A stretch of DNA of 64,000 bases from Hyparrhenia diplandra (GCA_015847255.1 JADLZK010007649.1:248001-312000), one strand, 5' to 3'; positions 48,750 through 61,618 are shown, counted from the stretch's first letter. A program made the numbers and translations. Notes: generated by a model not told the origin, from the letters alone.

Positions 48750-50328
48750 TGTAAATCATATCTTGTACACATGATCTTGTACTGTGATCTAGGACTAACT
48801 GATATGGTTAGTTAAATAGAATCCTTGGATTACACGTCAAGTAGATAGCAATCTATTGTAAGAGATCAACTTGTTGTACAAGCCACTTGGGGGCGTTTCC
48901 CAAGCTATATTAACATGCAACCGAGCCCCCCACAAGGGCAACTCGTTCTCCCAATTTTACAATGGATTGGCGGGCGTCGCCACTGAAATGAATTGTGTAT
49001 TTTGGTGTATACGTTAATGTGCTCCTGATGGACAGCATTTGTAGTATGTATAAGCTTGGAAAATAAATTTATGTGGTGCTTCTGCATTTTAAGATTCTGT
49101 CTTTCAGCCAAAGAAGAAATTTATTGTCATCTGGAACTTTGCTATCTACTACTATACTGTATGTTGTTTATTCTATACAATTTATTAGGAATTGTAACTC
49201 TGTTTTCCCAAGGAAAAATAATGGCAACAGAAAACTAGAGCTACTGAAAGTTAACAATGTTTTCCTTTCTGATTTTCTAGATTAAGAACACAGCATAAAT
49301 GCAGTTGATACCAGGACTGCCGAACACTGATCAGTGGTAACTAATTCACATCATCTTCAAGTCAACCAAATCCTACTATTTAACCACAAAGCAAAGCAAT
49401 ATAAGTACAATAGCACCAAGTCTTTTTCTAGAAAACCAGAGACAAGCCCCTGCCCATTGCATTCCATCAGGACACAGTTTTCAGTGCACCTAAGTCTTTC
49501 TCATGCTTGCATCGGTTATACATCCTACTGTAAACCAGTGGTGTGTCGAGGATTAAAACCTAGTGTATATGCCTAGCCGAAAATCTAATAGACAATATGG
49601 TGTAAAACCAACACAAATTTTGGTAAACGGACTTCCTATATATATCAACAATACACAAAACACAGACAACAAGCACAAATCAGGCTCTGACTTCACTTCA
49701 TGCCAAGGCAGTAAGCTATGCTATGCAAATGAGCAGATCCCTAACATTTCAAATATCGAATCAGACGCCAATTCAACAGATGCACAATCTCTAAGCACAA
49801 TTTCAGAATCCCAAAATGGCAGGCAGGCACTTTGACTTCGGGCTACGAACTCACCAGGGGCCCACCTGCCAGAGGGTCGTCCTCGGCCTGTCAGAATGCG
49901 CCTGCACTGGAGGGAGCGTTGCCGTTGCGTTGGGAGGTCCGCCGGAGCGTCAGGCGGGGCCGGCTCCTCTGCTGGCTTACTGCTCGTGCCCGGCGACTGG
50001 ACTGCCGGCCTGGTGGTGCCTCGTCGCGCCTTGCAGGTCCGGCGTGGATGCACTTCCTCCCTCGGAGAGGGCGGCGCGAGGCCGCGAGCAGGTTGTTTGT
50101 AACGGCCTGTTGGCCGTTGCCATGGGCCGTTTTTTTTGTAACTGGGCCTTCCAAAATCTGACCAGTAAAAATATGGGCCGTTCAGAAAAAGTCTTTCACC
50201 ACGGGCTTGATAGAGTTGGAGCAAAGTATTATATGGGCCTCAGACCAATTGGGCTGAGCCCAGACTTCCTCCCAACAAGCAGAGCCTGAAGCCCTTTCGG
50301 CCGTCACCGTCCTCCATCGCCACAAACC
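48750..50328. other. Intergenic and NFD6-like promoter region
   Basis: 48750-49830 is AT-rich without gene signal. 49830-50328 is GC-rich and probably includes the promoter and leader of the NFD6-like gene, but I see no certain TATA box. Frames on both strands here are compositional. Confidence 0.45.
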
Positions 50329-51441
50329 ATGGCGTCCTTGTGCCGCTCCGCCGCCGCCGCCGTCGCCGTCGCGAGGTCAGCGGCGCTCCGGTCGAGATCC
50401 CCATTAGCGAGGCCGTTTCTAGCGGCGACATCTCCTGTCTCTCCTCCACGCATCCGCAGGTAGCGCACAACGCCCACCCCTGAATCCCCTGTCTGTTCTC
50501 GCCATTTAGCTTGGTGGCCTTCGCTCCAAGCGACCCTGGAAGCCTGAAAATGCGTGTGTGCTTTTGTTCCTCCTTCCTGTCTCAGGCCCCTCGTTGCGGC
50601 GGTGCTGGCGAGTCTGGAGTCGCTCATGCCGCTGCACAGCGCGGTCGCCGCCTCCCGGCTGCGGTCCTGCATCGCCGCCGACTCCGCGTGCTGGAGCTGC
50701 CTCTCCCAAGGTGAACCACTGAACCGTTTAACGTCCTTTTCTGTAGTTTTTGCAATTGGATGGGCAAATCCTCGTTGGTTTGTGGTATTTCTGTTGCTGG
50801 TTCTGTGATTCCTGATGCTGAAGTAGTCCTAGTTTGTTCGCGTGAGAATTGAAATGTGTTGCATCTGTTGTCTGACATGTTCTTGAGATGGGGTATTGCA
50901 TTTCAGAACGGATTTTGTAAATTTTACTCCATGTATCTAGGGTTATATGAAAGTTTAGGCATCAGATTACTCTGGTCTCATGCCTTGGAGAGCATCATGT
51001 TGCTTGTTGGCTAGTAATAAATTAAAAATTTCGCAGAACCTGTACTCATATATGTGTGATTGTACACCTAATTTACTCAAAGAAACAACGCCAACTTGTG
51101 TTTATCTGCTAGTGGGGAATCGAAGAATGATATATATAGTGAAGCATATGGCAATTATCTTATTGTATTAACTGTTTTTCTCTTTATATGACATTTTTGC
51201 CTAAAATTCTGTGCATATTATAAAATTTCTTAAGACTAAACCGCTTCAATTTTACCTTTCGGTAGTGCATTCCTGCATTGATAAACTATTAGGTTGGACA
51301 ATTGATGTAGGGACTGCTGTAGAAAACTGTATTGTGTCAATCATGTACCCGTGTAGTTGTTATATTTTACTGTCAGCAAACCAACATCATCCTAATTACT
51401 GTTTTGCTATCACCCTGATAGGTTTGACCAAGCGCATCTGA
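50329..51441 (+). CDS. NFD6: NUCLEAR FUSION DEFECTIVE 6-like small protein
   Basis: A 91-residue protein from three exons: 50329-50459, 50586-50710 and a 20-nt last exon 51422-51441, all with GT-AG borders and consistent phase. The N-terminus MASLCRSAAAAVAVARSAAL is Arg/Ala/Ser-rich with no acidic residues, like a mitochondrial or plastid transit peptide. The conserved core ESLMPLHSAVAASRLRSC and the ending SACWSCLSQGLTKRI match the plant NFD6 family, whose Arabidopsis member is mitochondrial and needed for polar-nuclei fusion. The molecular function is unknown. This is the only multi-exon host gene here without a frame break. The last exon and downstream sequence are duplicated at 55506-57140, so alternative 3' ends are possible. 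Confidence 0.85.
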
Positions 51442-52415
51442 CCATGGCTAGGGACAAATTTCTAAAGAGAATGGCTCATGCACTACTGCATCATGATTTA
51501 ATGTTTCACTATCTCTGTGTTATTGTGTAAGGGTTAGCTGACAGCTTTTATATCTGATTCCATCGTTCGATGGAGTAACAGAGATGTGTTTCAGATCCTT
51601 AAAATTTTTGGTGATTATGTGTTGGTTATCTTTGTTGCAACCTCACCACTATGCCATTGATTTATTATGTGGGATGTTAACTGTGCTGCTGGTACCAAAT
51701 CTATTGTCGAATAAACTTGACATAAACTGCACTTTTGAAGAACTGATGCACATGGGAATTTGGTGTGATCCTTCAAATTTTCAAAGGAGGGGTATACTTT
51801 TGGTCAGATATTGTCATTTGTTGTTGAGCTTTTTTTATGAGATCTAATAGAATATAAATTCCTGTATTTCTACACACCATATCAATGTGCGTACTACTTC
51901 TATCCTGCTGTATTCTTAAGCTGAGGCATTTAACAAACAGTGGCTACCTTTTTGTGCTCCATCTGTGCTTATATTTTAGATATTTGAAACTAAAGTACCC
52001 TTTGCCTGTTTATTTTTTATTATGACCAAGGCCCCTCACCTTGCACATTTTCTGATTGAGCTTTCTTCTTTTGTTTGCAAACAATACAATAGATTTTGCT
52101 CTACCTCGGTAATGAAGGCTCAACAAGGCGACCAGTTCAAACAACACCGCCAAGTTCGATTCATCTCCTTTCTTTCTTTTTTTTTTTTTTTTTTTTTTTT
52201 TGATGCACTTAAGTTCTAAAAGAACTTGGCTGTCAGCAGTTCAAAACCATGTTAGTGCTTTTGGTGTGATGATGGTTCTACGCAGGGTTCTTGTAGATTG
52301 AAATGTTTTGATCTTGGTTCATGTTACTAGCCTTCTAAATATCTTGAGCGTAACACACAAACTATAGGGCATGTCTCCTATAGATTTACCATTTTAATCA
52401 ACAATGAAATGCTTT
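50803..52415 (+). repeat. Segmental duplication, copy A (NFD6-like intron 2 to 3' region)
   Basis: It aligns in direct orientation with 55506-57140. Shared landmarks are GATGCTGAAGTAGTCCTA, TTGCATCTGTTGTCTGACAT, GGTTTGACCAAGCGCATCTG and CTTGCAAACAATACAATAG-type phrases, in the same order. The copies differ by many substitutions and small indels. A T30 run at about 52170-52201 is specific to copy A. Copy A contains the real last exon of the NFD6-like gene and probably its 3' untranslated region. Confidence 0.9.
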
Positions 52416-53041
52416 GTCATGCAAGGAACGATCAATTAAATAGCTAGTGTTGATGCTTTGGGTAGCAAATATGAATCTGTTGGAGCTGCTGGGGTGCTAC
52501 TGACATTCACTCGTGTCCTGTGGCTGTGGTATAGCTGCTTGTAGCCATTTTCTTGCACAGCGCATGGAACAAGAAGATCCATTTAGATTTAGGCGAGCAG
52601 AGTTAAATATTCAGCGATGTTGATATTCCAACATATATATAACTAGGAGCGATATGTAAAGATGTTGCTGCATTCTGCTCTGCAACATCATGATTTTTGG
52701 GGTTAAAACATGAGGAAATTTTTTATAAAAGGACAGACAGGATTGAAATACACTGCACAAAACAATCGCCGTACAAAAGTAGCAGACATTATTATTACTA
52801 GTATAGTGCTTGTGCGTTGCCACGGTTTCATTTAAGAGATGCACATGAAAACCAAATGATAATACTTTTTCTATGCTATCGATATGGTGATCTTCGGTAG
52901 TACAAATCAAACATAGCATATATGTGGTATGTTTAAGACCCCACTAAAACACAATGATTTTTTTTACAACAAACACGATATTAGGAGGGAGAGAACCAGG
53001 CTACTGAATGATGTCTTCTTCACCACCCTCTTCTTGGTCTT

Positions 53042-54962
53042 CTAAGGTTTACCTCCATATGGTGCCATGGAATAACCGCGAAGAATGCTCTTGATATGGG
53101 CGAGTTGGTCAGAAGAAAGCTTACTGCATGTTGGCATGGCCAGTGCGTCCCTTGCCATTCGAGCCACCGTTGGGTAATTCCAGCTGTTCTCCTTCCACCA
53201 CTTGAGAATGTCAAAACTCTCTGTTGGAAGGACAAGCAAATCTTGCAGGTAACGATCAAGTTCCTTCTCAGCATGAAGGTGACTGTCAACATCAGTTGTT
53301 GTGCGGTTTCTGCCATTCCGCAAACTGCAATGCTCAGCCCATGCTTCTGCTAATGGATCAGCACTGCTGCCGGTGGCCGTCACTGTGACAAGATCTGAAT
53401 TTGCAATATTGGTTCCAGCACCATATTTATTGTAATCAGCATACATCTCTTTTATTTGTTCTGTTATTCTGGAAATGTAGGATGCGGCCTCAGAAGAATC
53501 GCCAAATGCCCTTTTGAAGATGAATTCTATGCATGTGAGCTTGTACCGGGGATCCAGTATAAGTGGTATAGACCATACAAGGTATGAATCTTTTATGTTT
53601 TCATCTAAACTGTCCATTGCTTCTCTAAGAACATCTGCAACATCCTTGCCTTCGCTGTATTCTCCTACAAAACCACTGGATAGCCAGTAAGCATGTGAAT
53701 TGTCTCCACTTACCTGTGCTAGCTCCGACTGCAAAACCTCCCTAATCTTAAACAGTTCTACGAGACAGAGACTTGAAGTGGGCGAGCTGAAGACAGAAAT
53801 TCTTTGGATGGAACGGTCCATTTGCCCCAAAAGGTTACATAATAGATCACTGAATACTGAGCTTGTAGTTGAAGAACAACCTTCCTTGCGAAGGACTTGC
53901 AGCGAATAGTAGCTCCAGTGCCAGTCTTCATCATATGCCCATAGGTTGTCTAGGCCGAGCTGTGAAAGAATCTTCTGGGTCTTTTGTCTAGTCAAATCTA
54001 AATTCTCCAAGTGAGAGGTTATATTTTCTAAAATGAAACCTGGATCCAAAGTAAGGAGTTGAGCAATGGAGTGAATCACATTGTCCATGTAAGTGTTAGT
54101 AGTTAGTTCTGTCCTCGTTGGCAGATTCGCATTGGATTTGTTTAGCTCTATTTGATTCCTCAGCTTAAGGCGACTAACTCTGTGACCCTGCTTGGTTTCC
54201 CATACCATAAAGAAGAGATTATCTAAAACATCACGCTCTGACAAATCATACATGACTTTATCAACAGAATCAATTGCATCCGGAGGGAAAGTAACTTGAT
54301 GAACTCCTAGTAATGCTCCATGAGGGTCAAGGAGATATCCATCCACGTAAGCATCGATGATTACCTTGTGAAGGTTCCATTCATCATCGATGTAGTGGCA
54401 CGCTGTATATAAGACCTCCCTCCCTATGGCTGTAACTGTACCCACTGCCAAACTGAACCTCCCGGGAGCACGCCTCATCCTGTCGAAAAGATTCTTCCTT
54501 GTTTCATCAAAGACACCATCACATATCTCCTCTATGTCCATGCGCGAGGGCACCCTGAATTCAGGATTGATGCTTGCCACGAAGCTCCTGAAGCAGTCGT
54601 CCTCCAGGAGCAAGGGATCAAATCCGCGCAACGCGATCATTCGGGCAAGGTGTTCGTTGGTTGCTTCCTTCAGGACAGAGTTGCGAATTGACCCACTAGG
54701 GCCTTCTGGAGATGGAGCACGAGGGGGCAGCGGTGGCTGAGGCTGTGGTGGTGGAGCTTCCCCAGAACCAGAACCCACAGCAATAACAGCAGCAGCAGCT
54801 TCCTGTGGATGAAATTTTCTCAAGTGCTTCCACATGTTTGCCGTACCATCTTTTGTTTTGAGCACCTTCCTGCAATACTTGCACTCTCCTTCGTTGACGA
54901 ATTTCCCTTGTTCATCCGCAAACATGGGTGAAGTGCCGCCACACATCGGACTTCTTTGGCAT
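53042..54962 (-). CDS. BED zinc finger, hAT-transposase-derived protein (DAYSLEEPER-like)
   Basis: A single-exon gene of about 640 residues. The likely start is the ATG at 54962, which opens MPKKSDVWRHFTHV, the first half of a BED finger. The second half (CKYCRKVLKTKDG with HLRKFH) is in the next frame, so there is one extra base in the A-run at 54920-54922 (T-run on the coding strand). From there the frame is open to the stop at 53042. A proline-rich linker follows, then a hAT core (FRSFVASINPEFRVPSRMD, CHYIDDEWNLHK), a middle segment and a C-terminal dimerisation region with LQDLLVLPTESFDILKWW and YPTVARMARDALAMP. The canonical final STVASE-type motif is replaced by TCSKLSSDQ. No hAT ends are seen near it. 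The long open frame suggests a domesticated DNA-binding protein. A decayed paralogue is at 62955-64000. Confidence 0.85.
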
Positions 54963-55505
54963 CTCGCCTCGTGCCTGCTTGCTGTCGCCGCCTTGTGTTG
55001 TGTCTCGACCAAGAATGGCCTAATCAATGTGCAACCTTGGTTAATGGTTTACTTTGCTCTCTTTATATATGATATGAAATGTTCATGCAGTTATGATTAA
55101 AAGGGCTTATCAATTAAGGCTAAGAAGAACACCCAGCTACTCAAATTTCATATTGTAGCAAGTACAATTAGCCTGTATGTGATTCATTCCTCTTGCTTAG
55201 CACATACCAATTATGTTGAAGAATATTTTGGGAGCGAAATATGAAATGCATGAAATCAAACTATCCAGAAGAAGACAATAAGAGAAAATATGGAGAAGCA
55301 GATGATGATTCGGAGAACTTACAGAGTGATATGGAGCACCGAACTTGCAGCTGCGCACCTTAGTTGGAGGATTGAACAGATCTCAGTGAGGAGCGGTGAA
55401 TGGCAAAAATGCGATGTTAAAGTCAAACTGGAGGCATAGACAAGCCAACGCAGAAGAGGTGCCTATGGTACCGACGACTTTCTGCAAGTTGCAGTTTACT
55501 AGTTC

Positions 55506-57140
55506 CTCACTGATTCCCGATGCTGAAGTAGTCCTACTTTGTTCGTGTCAGAATTGAAATGTGTTGCATCTGTTGTCTGACATGTTCTTGAGATGGGGTA
55601 TTGCATTTCAGAACGGATTATGTAATTTCTATTTGTTCCACGCATCTAGGGATGTAAAAGTCTAGGCATCACATTTCTCTGCTCTCCGAGGCTTGTATAC
55701 AAAATCACTCGATTTAGTGAATCCGTCTAATTTACTTTGTTAGCCTTGGAGAGCATCATGTTGTTTGCTGGCTAGTAGTAAATTACAAGTCTAGAAGCTC
55801 ATCTATGTGTTATTTACACCTGATTTACTCAAACAAACAAGTGCAACTTGTGTTTATCTGCTAGTAGGGAATTGAAGAATGATGTATGTGGTGATGCCCA
55901 TGGCAATTATCTTATTATATTAATTGTTTTTCCCTTGATAAGACATTTTTTCCTAAAATTCTGTGCATATTCGATTTTTTTTTTTTTGGCTGCATCCCTC
56001 TTTGATGGTACTTTTGGTAGTGCATTCCTGCATAGTTGAAGCATCAACTAATGTAGGGACTGCTGTAGAAAACAATATTGTTTCAATCGTGTACTGGGTA
56101 GTTGTTATCTTGTGTTATCAACAAACCAACATCATTATAATTACTGTTTTGCTACCACCCTGATAGGTTTGACCAAGCGCATCTGACCATGGCTAGGGAC
56201 AAAAATGCTAAAGAGAATGGCTCGATCATGTGCTACTGCATCATGATTTAATGTTTCAATACCTTTGCATTATTATGTAAGGATTAGATGACAGCGTTTA
56301 AATCTGATTCCATCATTCGATGGAATAACAGAGATGTGTTTCAGATCCTTAAAATTTTAAGTGATTATGTATTATGTATTGGTTATCTTTGTTCAATCTG
56401 AGCACTGTGTCAGTGTATTCTTATGTGAGATCTTCTTAACTGTGCTATGGTACCAAATCTGTTGCCAAATAAATATGACATGAACTGTAATTTTGAAGAA
56501 CTGATGTGCATGGCATTTTGGTGTGATCCTTACATTTTCCAAAGGAGGGACATACTTTGTCAGATACAGTCATTTGCCTTTTTCTTTGTGACGTCTAGAC
56601 TATAAGTTCCTATATTTCTGCTCACTATATCAATGTGTGCTTATTATGTTCTGCCCTTCTGTATTCTTAAGTTGAGGCATTTAACAAACAATGACTGCCT
56701 GTTGTGCTTCATCTTTGCCTACTGTACCAATGTGCTTATGTTTCCAGATATTTGAAACTAAGGTATCCTTTGCTAGTTTCTGATTATGATCAAGGCCCCT
56801 CATCTTGCACATTCTCTGATTGAGCTTTCTTCTTTTGCTTGCAAACAATACAATAGATTTTGCTCTACCTCGGTAATGAAGGCTGAAGAAGGCGACCAGT
56901 TCAAACAGCACAGCCAAGTTCCATTTCATCTCAAATTTGATGCTGCCGAAGTTGTACTCGGCTGTCAGCAGTTCTAAATCATTAGGGATTTTTGTGTGAT
57001 GATGGTTGTACGCATGGTTCTTTTAGATTTAAATATTTGACCTTGGTGCTTATCACAAGCCTTCTAGATACCTTTGGCATAACATACAAAGTATTGCGGT
57101 AGATGATCCTGCTCATTTTGACCATTTTATTGAACAATCA
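55506..57140 (+). repeat. Segmental duplication, copy B
   Basis: Direct copy of 50803-52415, including a duplicate of the 20-nt last exon of the NFD6-like gene with its AG acceptor (ATAG then GTTTGACCAAGCG at about 56166). Exons 1 and 2 are not duplicated. The T30 run of copy A is missing. Between the two copies lies the BED/hAT gene on the opposite strand. Confidence 0.9.
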
Positions 57141-58487
57141 AAAGCATGTGAGATTAGTAAGCCCTGTCAACAAAAGGGCGCAAATTCTCAGTTTTCAGGG
57201 AGTCAATCGGTTTGAATTTTGACCAGAGCTATATGAAAAGGTACTGACATTTATGATACAAAAAACTATACTTTAGTTATGCTAGAGTTGGGGCCTCTAT
57301 TTTGCAGAGCTCTGGCGGACGGTAAATTCTATGAAGTGATTCATTTAGATGAAGTAATATGTTGGGGAGTTAAAACTAGTTTGTCTTCATCACCTTGTTG
57401 CACACATTCACTTCATCTAATAAACAAATGGTTAAGCTAGATGAAAAGGAATGTTGCTTGTTGCCATTGACGTGCACGGGACGTGACGCCATCGTCCTTT
57501 CAGACAAAACAAGAGATCCTGCAGCAAGTGCTAAGTTGCCCCTAACCTGTCCAAACGTATGGGCGCAAACCAGACCAAGGCCAGGCCAACTCAACACGTT
57601 ATTCAACCGAGTAGATTTTGATTCTTAATTTCTGAAATAATGTATAGTTACTTAATTGTTGAACACAATAATACTATTTATAATCACTTTAAAACATATC
57701 TATTGATGTAAGTTTTATGCTCTAAATTTACATATAATTTAACTAATGTTAATTAAAATCCATAGATTGACTTTTTCTACCGTAGCAGTTCTACTGATAC
57801 ATTCTTTTTTGAGAATGCTACTGATACATTCAATTGGCAACGTAGCTACTATTTAGGATTCAAGAAGAGTAATATTAGCTCCTCTTCGCTTGAACTTATC
57901 AGTGGGTTTATCAGTAATGGTACAATGTTTTATGTCACAACAAAACAACACCAGCAGTTTCTATTGTTGCCAGATAGCCCAGCCCCTCCATCACTTAGCT
58001 ATGAGACAATAATTGATCCGATATACTATATTGTCTAACTCAAATTCAGTGGAATTACAATTAGATAGCTTTTAGCATGTAGAGGAAAGGTACCAGGATT
58101 TCACTTGCATATGAAAATGCCAAACATTTCTATCAAGTAGGACCATAATATGACCACAAATTTAACACGTAGAAACTTTCCAAATGCCAAAAAAAGATAA
58201 CAAATATTGGGTGGTATATTTGCCTATAGTTTGAGCAAAGAATTGCTGCAATCTTGACATGAAGAATATTGGGGCTACTACAATTTTCAAAAGAAATATA
58301 AGCAGCATCCTAATTGTTATCCAAACCACACAAAGAGAACACAAATACAAGGAATTTAAAATAACTATTAGAAATTCTGCTCATAATAGATCTCCACGCT
58401 AGAATCCCATGCTACGACAGACACGACAAACAGTCAACGAGGAAAGCTACATTTATTCAAGACAACATGAGTCTACAACTGCAGTCT
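57141..58487. other. Intergenic, no recognised feature
   Basis: AT-rich sequence without a gene. The phrase CTACTGATACATTC occurs twice at about 57791 and 57819. The right part is probably the 3' untranslated region of the F-box gene. Confidence 0.5.
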
Positions 58488-60446
58488 CTACTCTCTAGTC
58501 CACTCATAGACAAGGTCTTCATTTCTCCACTTGTACGATGAACCAGTGTCGTTGCAAGTAGTCCATGACCCACCCTGTAGTGGTGGCATAACTTTAAAAC
58601 CATGTTTCCTGCCTTTTCGCCAGTACCTTTGATTGAAGGTAATGGTTACCTTCAATTCCTGGTGCCCTTGTCAGTATGGATTGGATGAACCGAAATTCGC
58701 AATGAGTTCCTATCAAATTCTTGAACTCTACTTCTTGGAGATGAGCTAAGGAGAACTCATGAGATTTCCAATGACAGTTGTAATCACATAATCGATCCAG
58801 TTCTTTGTGGTTTTTCTTCTGTAGTAAAGACAATGGAAAGATATATGCATTATTATTCATCGCATAAAAGAAGAATGTTAAGAAACAAAAGCCAGTTAGT
58901 ATATGGAATGATGGAAGAACATCTTTCTCACCTTTGTACAGATGAAGTAGCATAACTGCAAGCTGAAATATTGAATATTGCTGCATTGTGCAAGGAGACA
59001 TGCTATGCCAGGTCCAGAGGTATGCCGTTCCCATAGTGTAAGACAAACTGATAAGGATGTCACATGAGGAAGTGGTGGAATCTGACCTTTGATTATGTCA
59101 ACCTTTTTGATACTTTGTCTGATCGAATTAAAAAAAGATTCAAAACAAACACACAAATAAGAAAGCAGGAAAAGGAAACATTATCAACCAAAAATAAATG
59201 TAGTACTCTCAATGATTCATTTTACTATCTCACTAGATTTAAGGCAAATTAAATCCATAGAACAATCAAAGCGCATGATGAATTGAACAAATAAATCAAA
59301 CATTTTCATGGGTTATGTCCGCTTGGATGCATACTGACATACCTGTACAACTTCAAAAGACACTTCAAGGCATCTGGTTAACCTACAACATTGCAGTAGA
59401 TGAATGCTACCAACATTTCTGTTGTTGCTAGCATATGCATGTGAGAACAATTGAATCTTAAGGGTTCCCACGCTCGACAAGTGACCATGGACGCCATCAA
59501 TATGCAAAGGTCCTTCTACCAAGACCACGAGATCCTCCAACCTTGGAGCGGATACTGTTAACCTTTCGAGCAGGTTGCAATTCACAATATGGAGAACTCG
59601 GAGGCTAGGAGTCCTGAGTTCTAAGAATTTCATCCCATAGACTCTCTCTATTGATAGCTCCAAAAGTGCGCCAGCCTCAATTAGCAGCTTCTCCTTCCTA
59701 GACATTATAAAAGTTGATAGCCAAAGCTTGTGCAAGCGCGGGCAACATGCAGATGACACGAGGCTGGAAAGGAGATTGCCACCACCTGCTGGGAGCGTTA
59801 TGTGCTCGAGTGAAAGATCTACAAGGGACAAGAGTGGCACTGCAGAATGCAGTCGAAGTTCCATCCCTCCCAATCTCAAATGCATGGTTTCCATCTTTGC
59901 ATAGCTATCATTGTCATCGAGAGTCATCACAGGAGGTTCAGAGTCGTTGTCTTCGCCTCCTGCGCTGCGGCTGCGGTGCAGCGACCAACATGGCAGATTA
60001 TTCAGTTTCAAGATGAAAGATTTCACCTCCTGCCGCGCAGCGTAACGGATCCATCCCTGTGCGGCTTCCATGTCCTTGACTTCAGATACATCGAAGCAGA
60101 TCGCCAGGTCCTTGATGCCAGAGGACCCATTTCCCGCAGCACGAAGCGCGAGAGCGTCGTTGACGAAGGCAACATACCGTTGGGTGGCACCGTCTGCCTC
60201 GGGATTCCTGATCCGGCTGCCGCGGAATCTGAAGCGGAGGGCGGCGACACCCCTCCAGAGGCCACGCCACCTCCGCGAGAGCGCGTCGGTGCGCACGACG
60301 TCCCTCGCGTCGGGCACCAGCTCCAGGATGCGCAGCAGCAGGTCATCGCTGAGTCCGCTGATCAAGTCGACGCCACCACCGTCGGCGACGGATGGAGTCG
60401 CTGCCCTTCGTCGTCGTTCCGGATCCGACATGCTTCGCAGCCTCAT
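58488..60446 (-). CDS. F-box/LRR/FBD protein
   Basis: An SCF ubiquitin-ligase adaptor candidate. Exon 1 is 60446-59343 (368 codons, start MRLRSMSDPERRRR). The F-box is at residues 28-70 (ISGLSDDLLLRILELVPDA, then SRRWRGLWRGVAAL), followed by LRR-type repeats (LRLGGMELRL, LWLSTFIMSRKEKLL, LRVLHIVNCNLLERL). Exon 2 is about 59102-58932 (IPPLPHVTSLSVCLTLW). Exon 3 is 58818-58488, an FBD-like domain with CHWKSHEFSLAHLQEVEFKN. In exon 3 one shift of +1 or -2 lies near 58650-58657. Past it, the other frame continues as VTITFNQRYWRKGRKHG and ends WTRE at the stop 58490-58488, which gives the usual family end. Without the shift the frame stops early at 58594. Borders are GT-AG. The target is unknown. 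Confidence 0.85.
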
Positions 60447-61374
60447 CGTACCGCATTCGCCCGTGTCACCGTCTGGCTGCAGGGACGCGCGCGAGCGACG
60501 CTAGCGGTGGCTCCGGTCCCCGCCGCCACCGGCACTGGATCTGGTTCCTGCCGCCGCCCTCGCCGCCGCCGCTGTGAAAGGGATTGGGTGGGTGCCGGCA
60601 GAAACGGATGAGGGAGCGCGTGTGATCTGATGGGTCATGGGTGATGCGAGGCCCAGCGGGGTAGCGCGTGGACCGAAATGGGGTTGGCCCAATTCGGTCC
60701 AGGTCGAGAGGGTGTGCAGCCGGGCGGAACCGCAGAACTCAGAGTCTTGTCTTGCTTCTACAATTCAATCAGATTTCCAACCAATTCTCAAATTCAATCG
60801 CCGAACTGCCCTTTAATTTTCACTTTTTTTTCATTCATCAGATCCGAATGTTCGTGCGTTTTCACTTTGTTCCTACTGCTACGTTATTCTTAGAATTTGA
60901 TCTAGCAGTTGGGGCATGTCCAATGGGAGCACAAATCGCTAGCTAGGAACATATTTCATTCATTGTTGAAGAAAGAGAGTGTTAAAAAGAAAAGCGCTTA
61001 GCTCGCACAGTCTCCAATACTATCCGTGTAATTGACATCTTCTTCTTTTATCTGTGTCACCGACATCTTTTTTACTATCCTCTTGTGATACTGTATATTC
61101 CTTTCATATTTTATTTGATTTCAGCCGACGATTTGTAAAAGTTCACTGTGGACGCCCTTACTACACCACCAGCAATATGCATCGCCCTTTAACTATGCAA
61201 GCTGACAGTTAAAGCTTTTTTACGAAAAATACATTAGTTTTGCTTTCAGATTTTACTAATCAACCAATCCATGATTGGTTTCCCCGGTTTTGCTGTCCCC
61301 CCACCACGCTACTGGTTGGTTGGGCTGGTCGGTGGGTGGTGCTAAATGGTTCCTTGGTCACCGCTGCCGTGCTT
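60447..61374. other. Upstream region of the F-box gene
   Basis: 60447-60730 is GC-rich and likely the leader and promoter of the F-box gene. The rest is AT-rich without a gene. Confidence 0.4.
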
Positions 61375-61618
61375 AGAGCAGGTACTATAATGGGCGAGTA
61401 GAAGGCGAGAAACATGACGTGGAAGGGAGAGAAATGGAGAGAGAGTGTGAGACGGGCGTCTCCCAACTCGCCCGCAGGAAGCTGGCGATTTGCACTGCTG
61501 CAGTTGGGATTGGAGGAGCTTGCTGCCCTGTATTAAATGGCAGTGGGGTCCACCACTACTATGCGCCATGTCACTAGCGCGAGTCGCCAGCAGCGAGCGG
61601 AACTATTAGCGTTGCTCT
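61375..61618. mobile_element. Putative Harbinger-like MITE
   Basis: The ends AGAGCAGGTACTATAA and the complement AGAGCAACGCTAATAG look like degraded terminal inverted repeats, and the interior (GTGGGGTCCACC, GAAATGGAGAGAGA) resembles a common grass MITE. The flanks TTA and TCA are not an exact duplication. Confidence 0.45.

Noticed and set aside
59847..60611. 254-codon plus-strand frame
   Set aside because: Antisense of the F-box exon 1, produced by GC-rich codon use.
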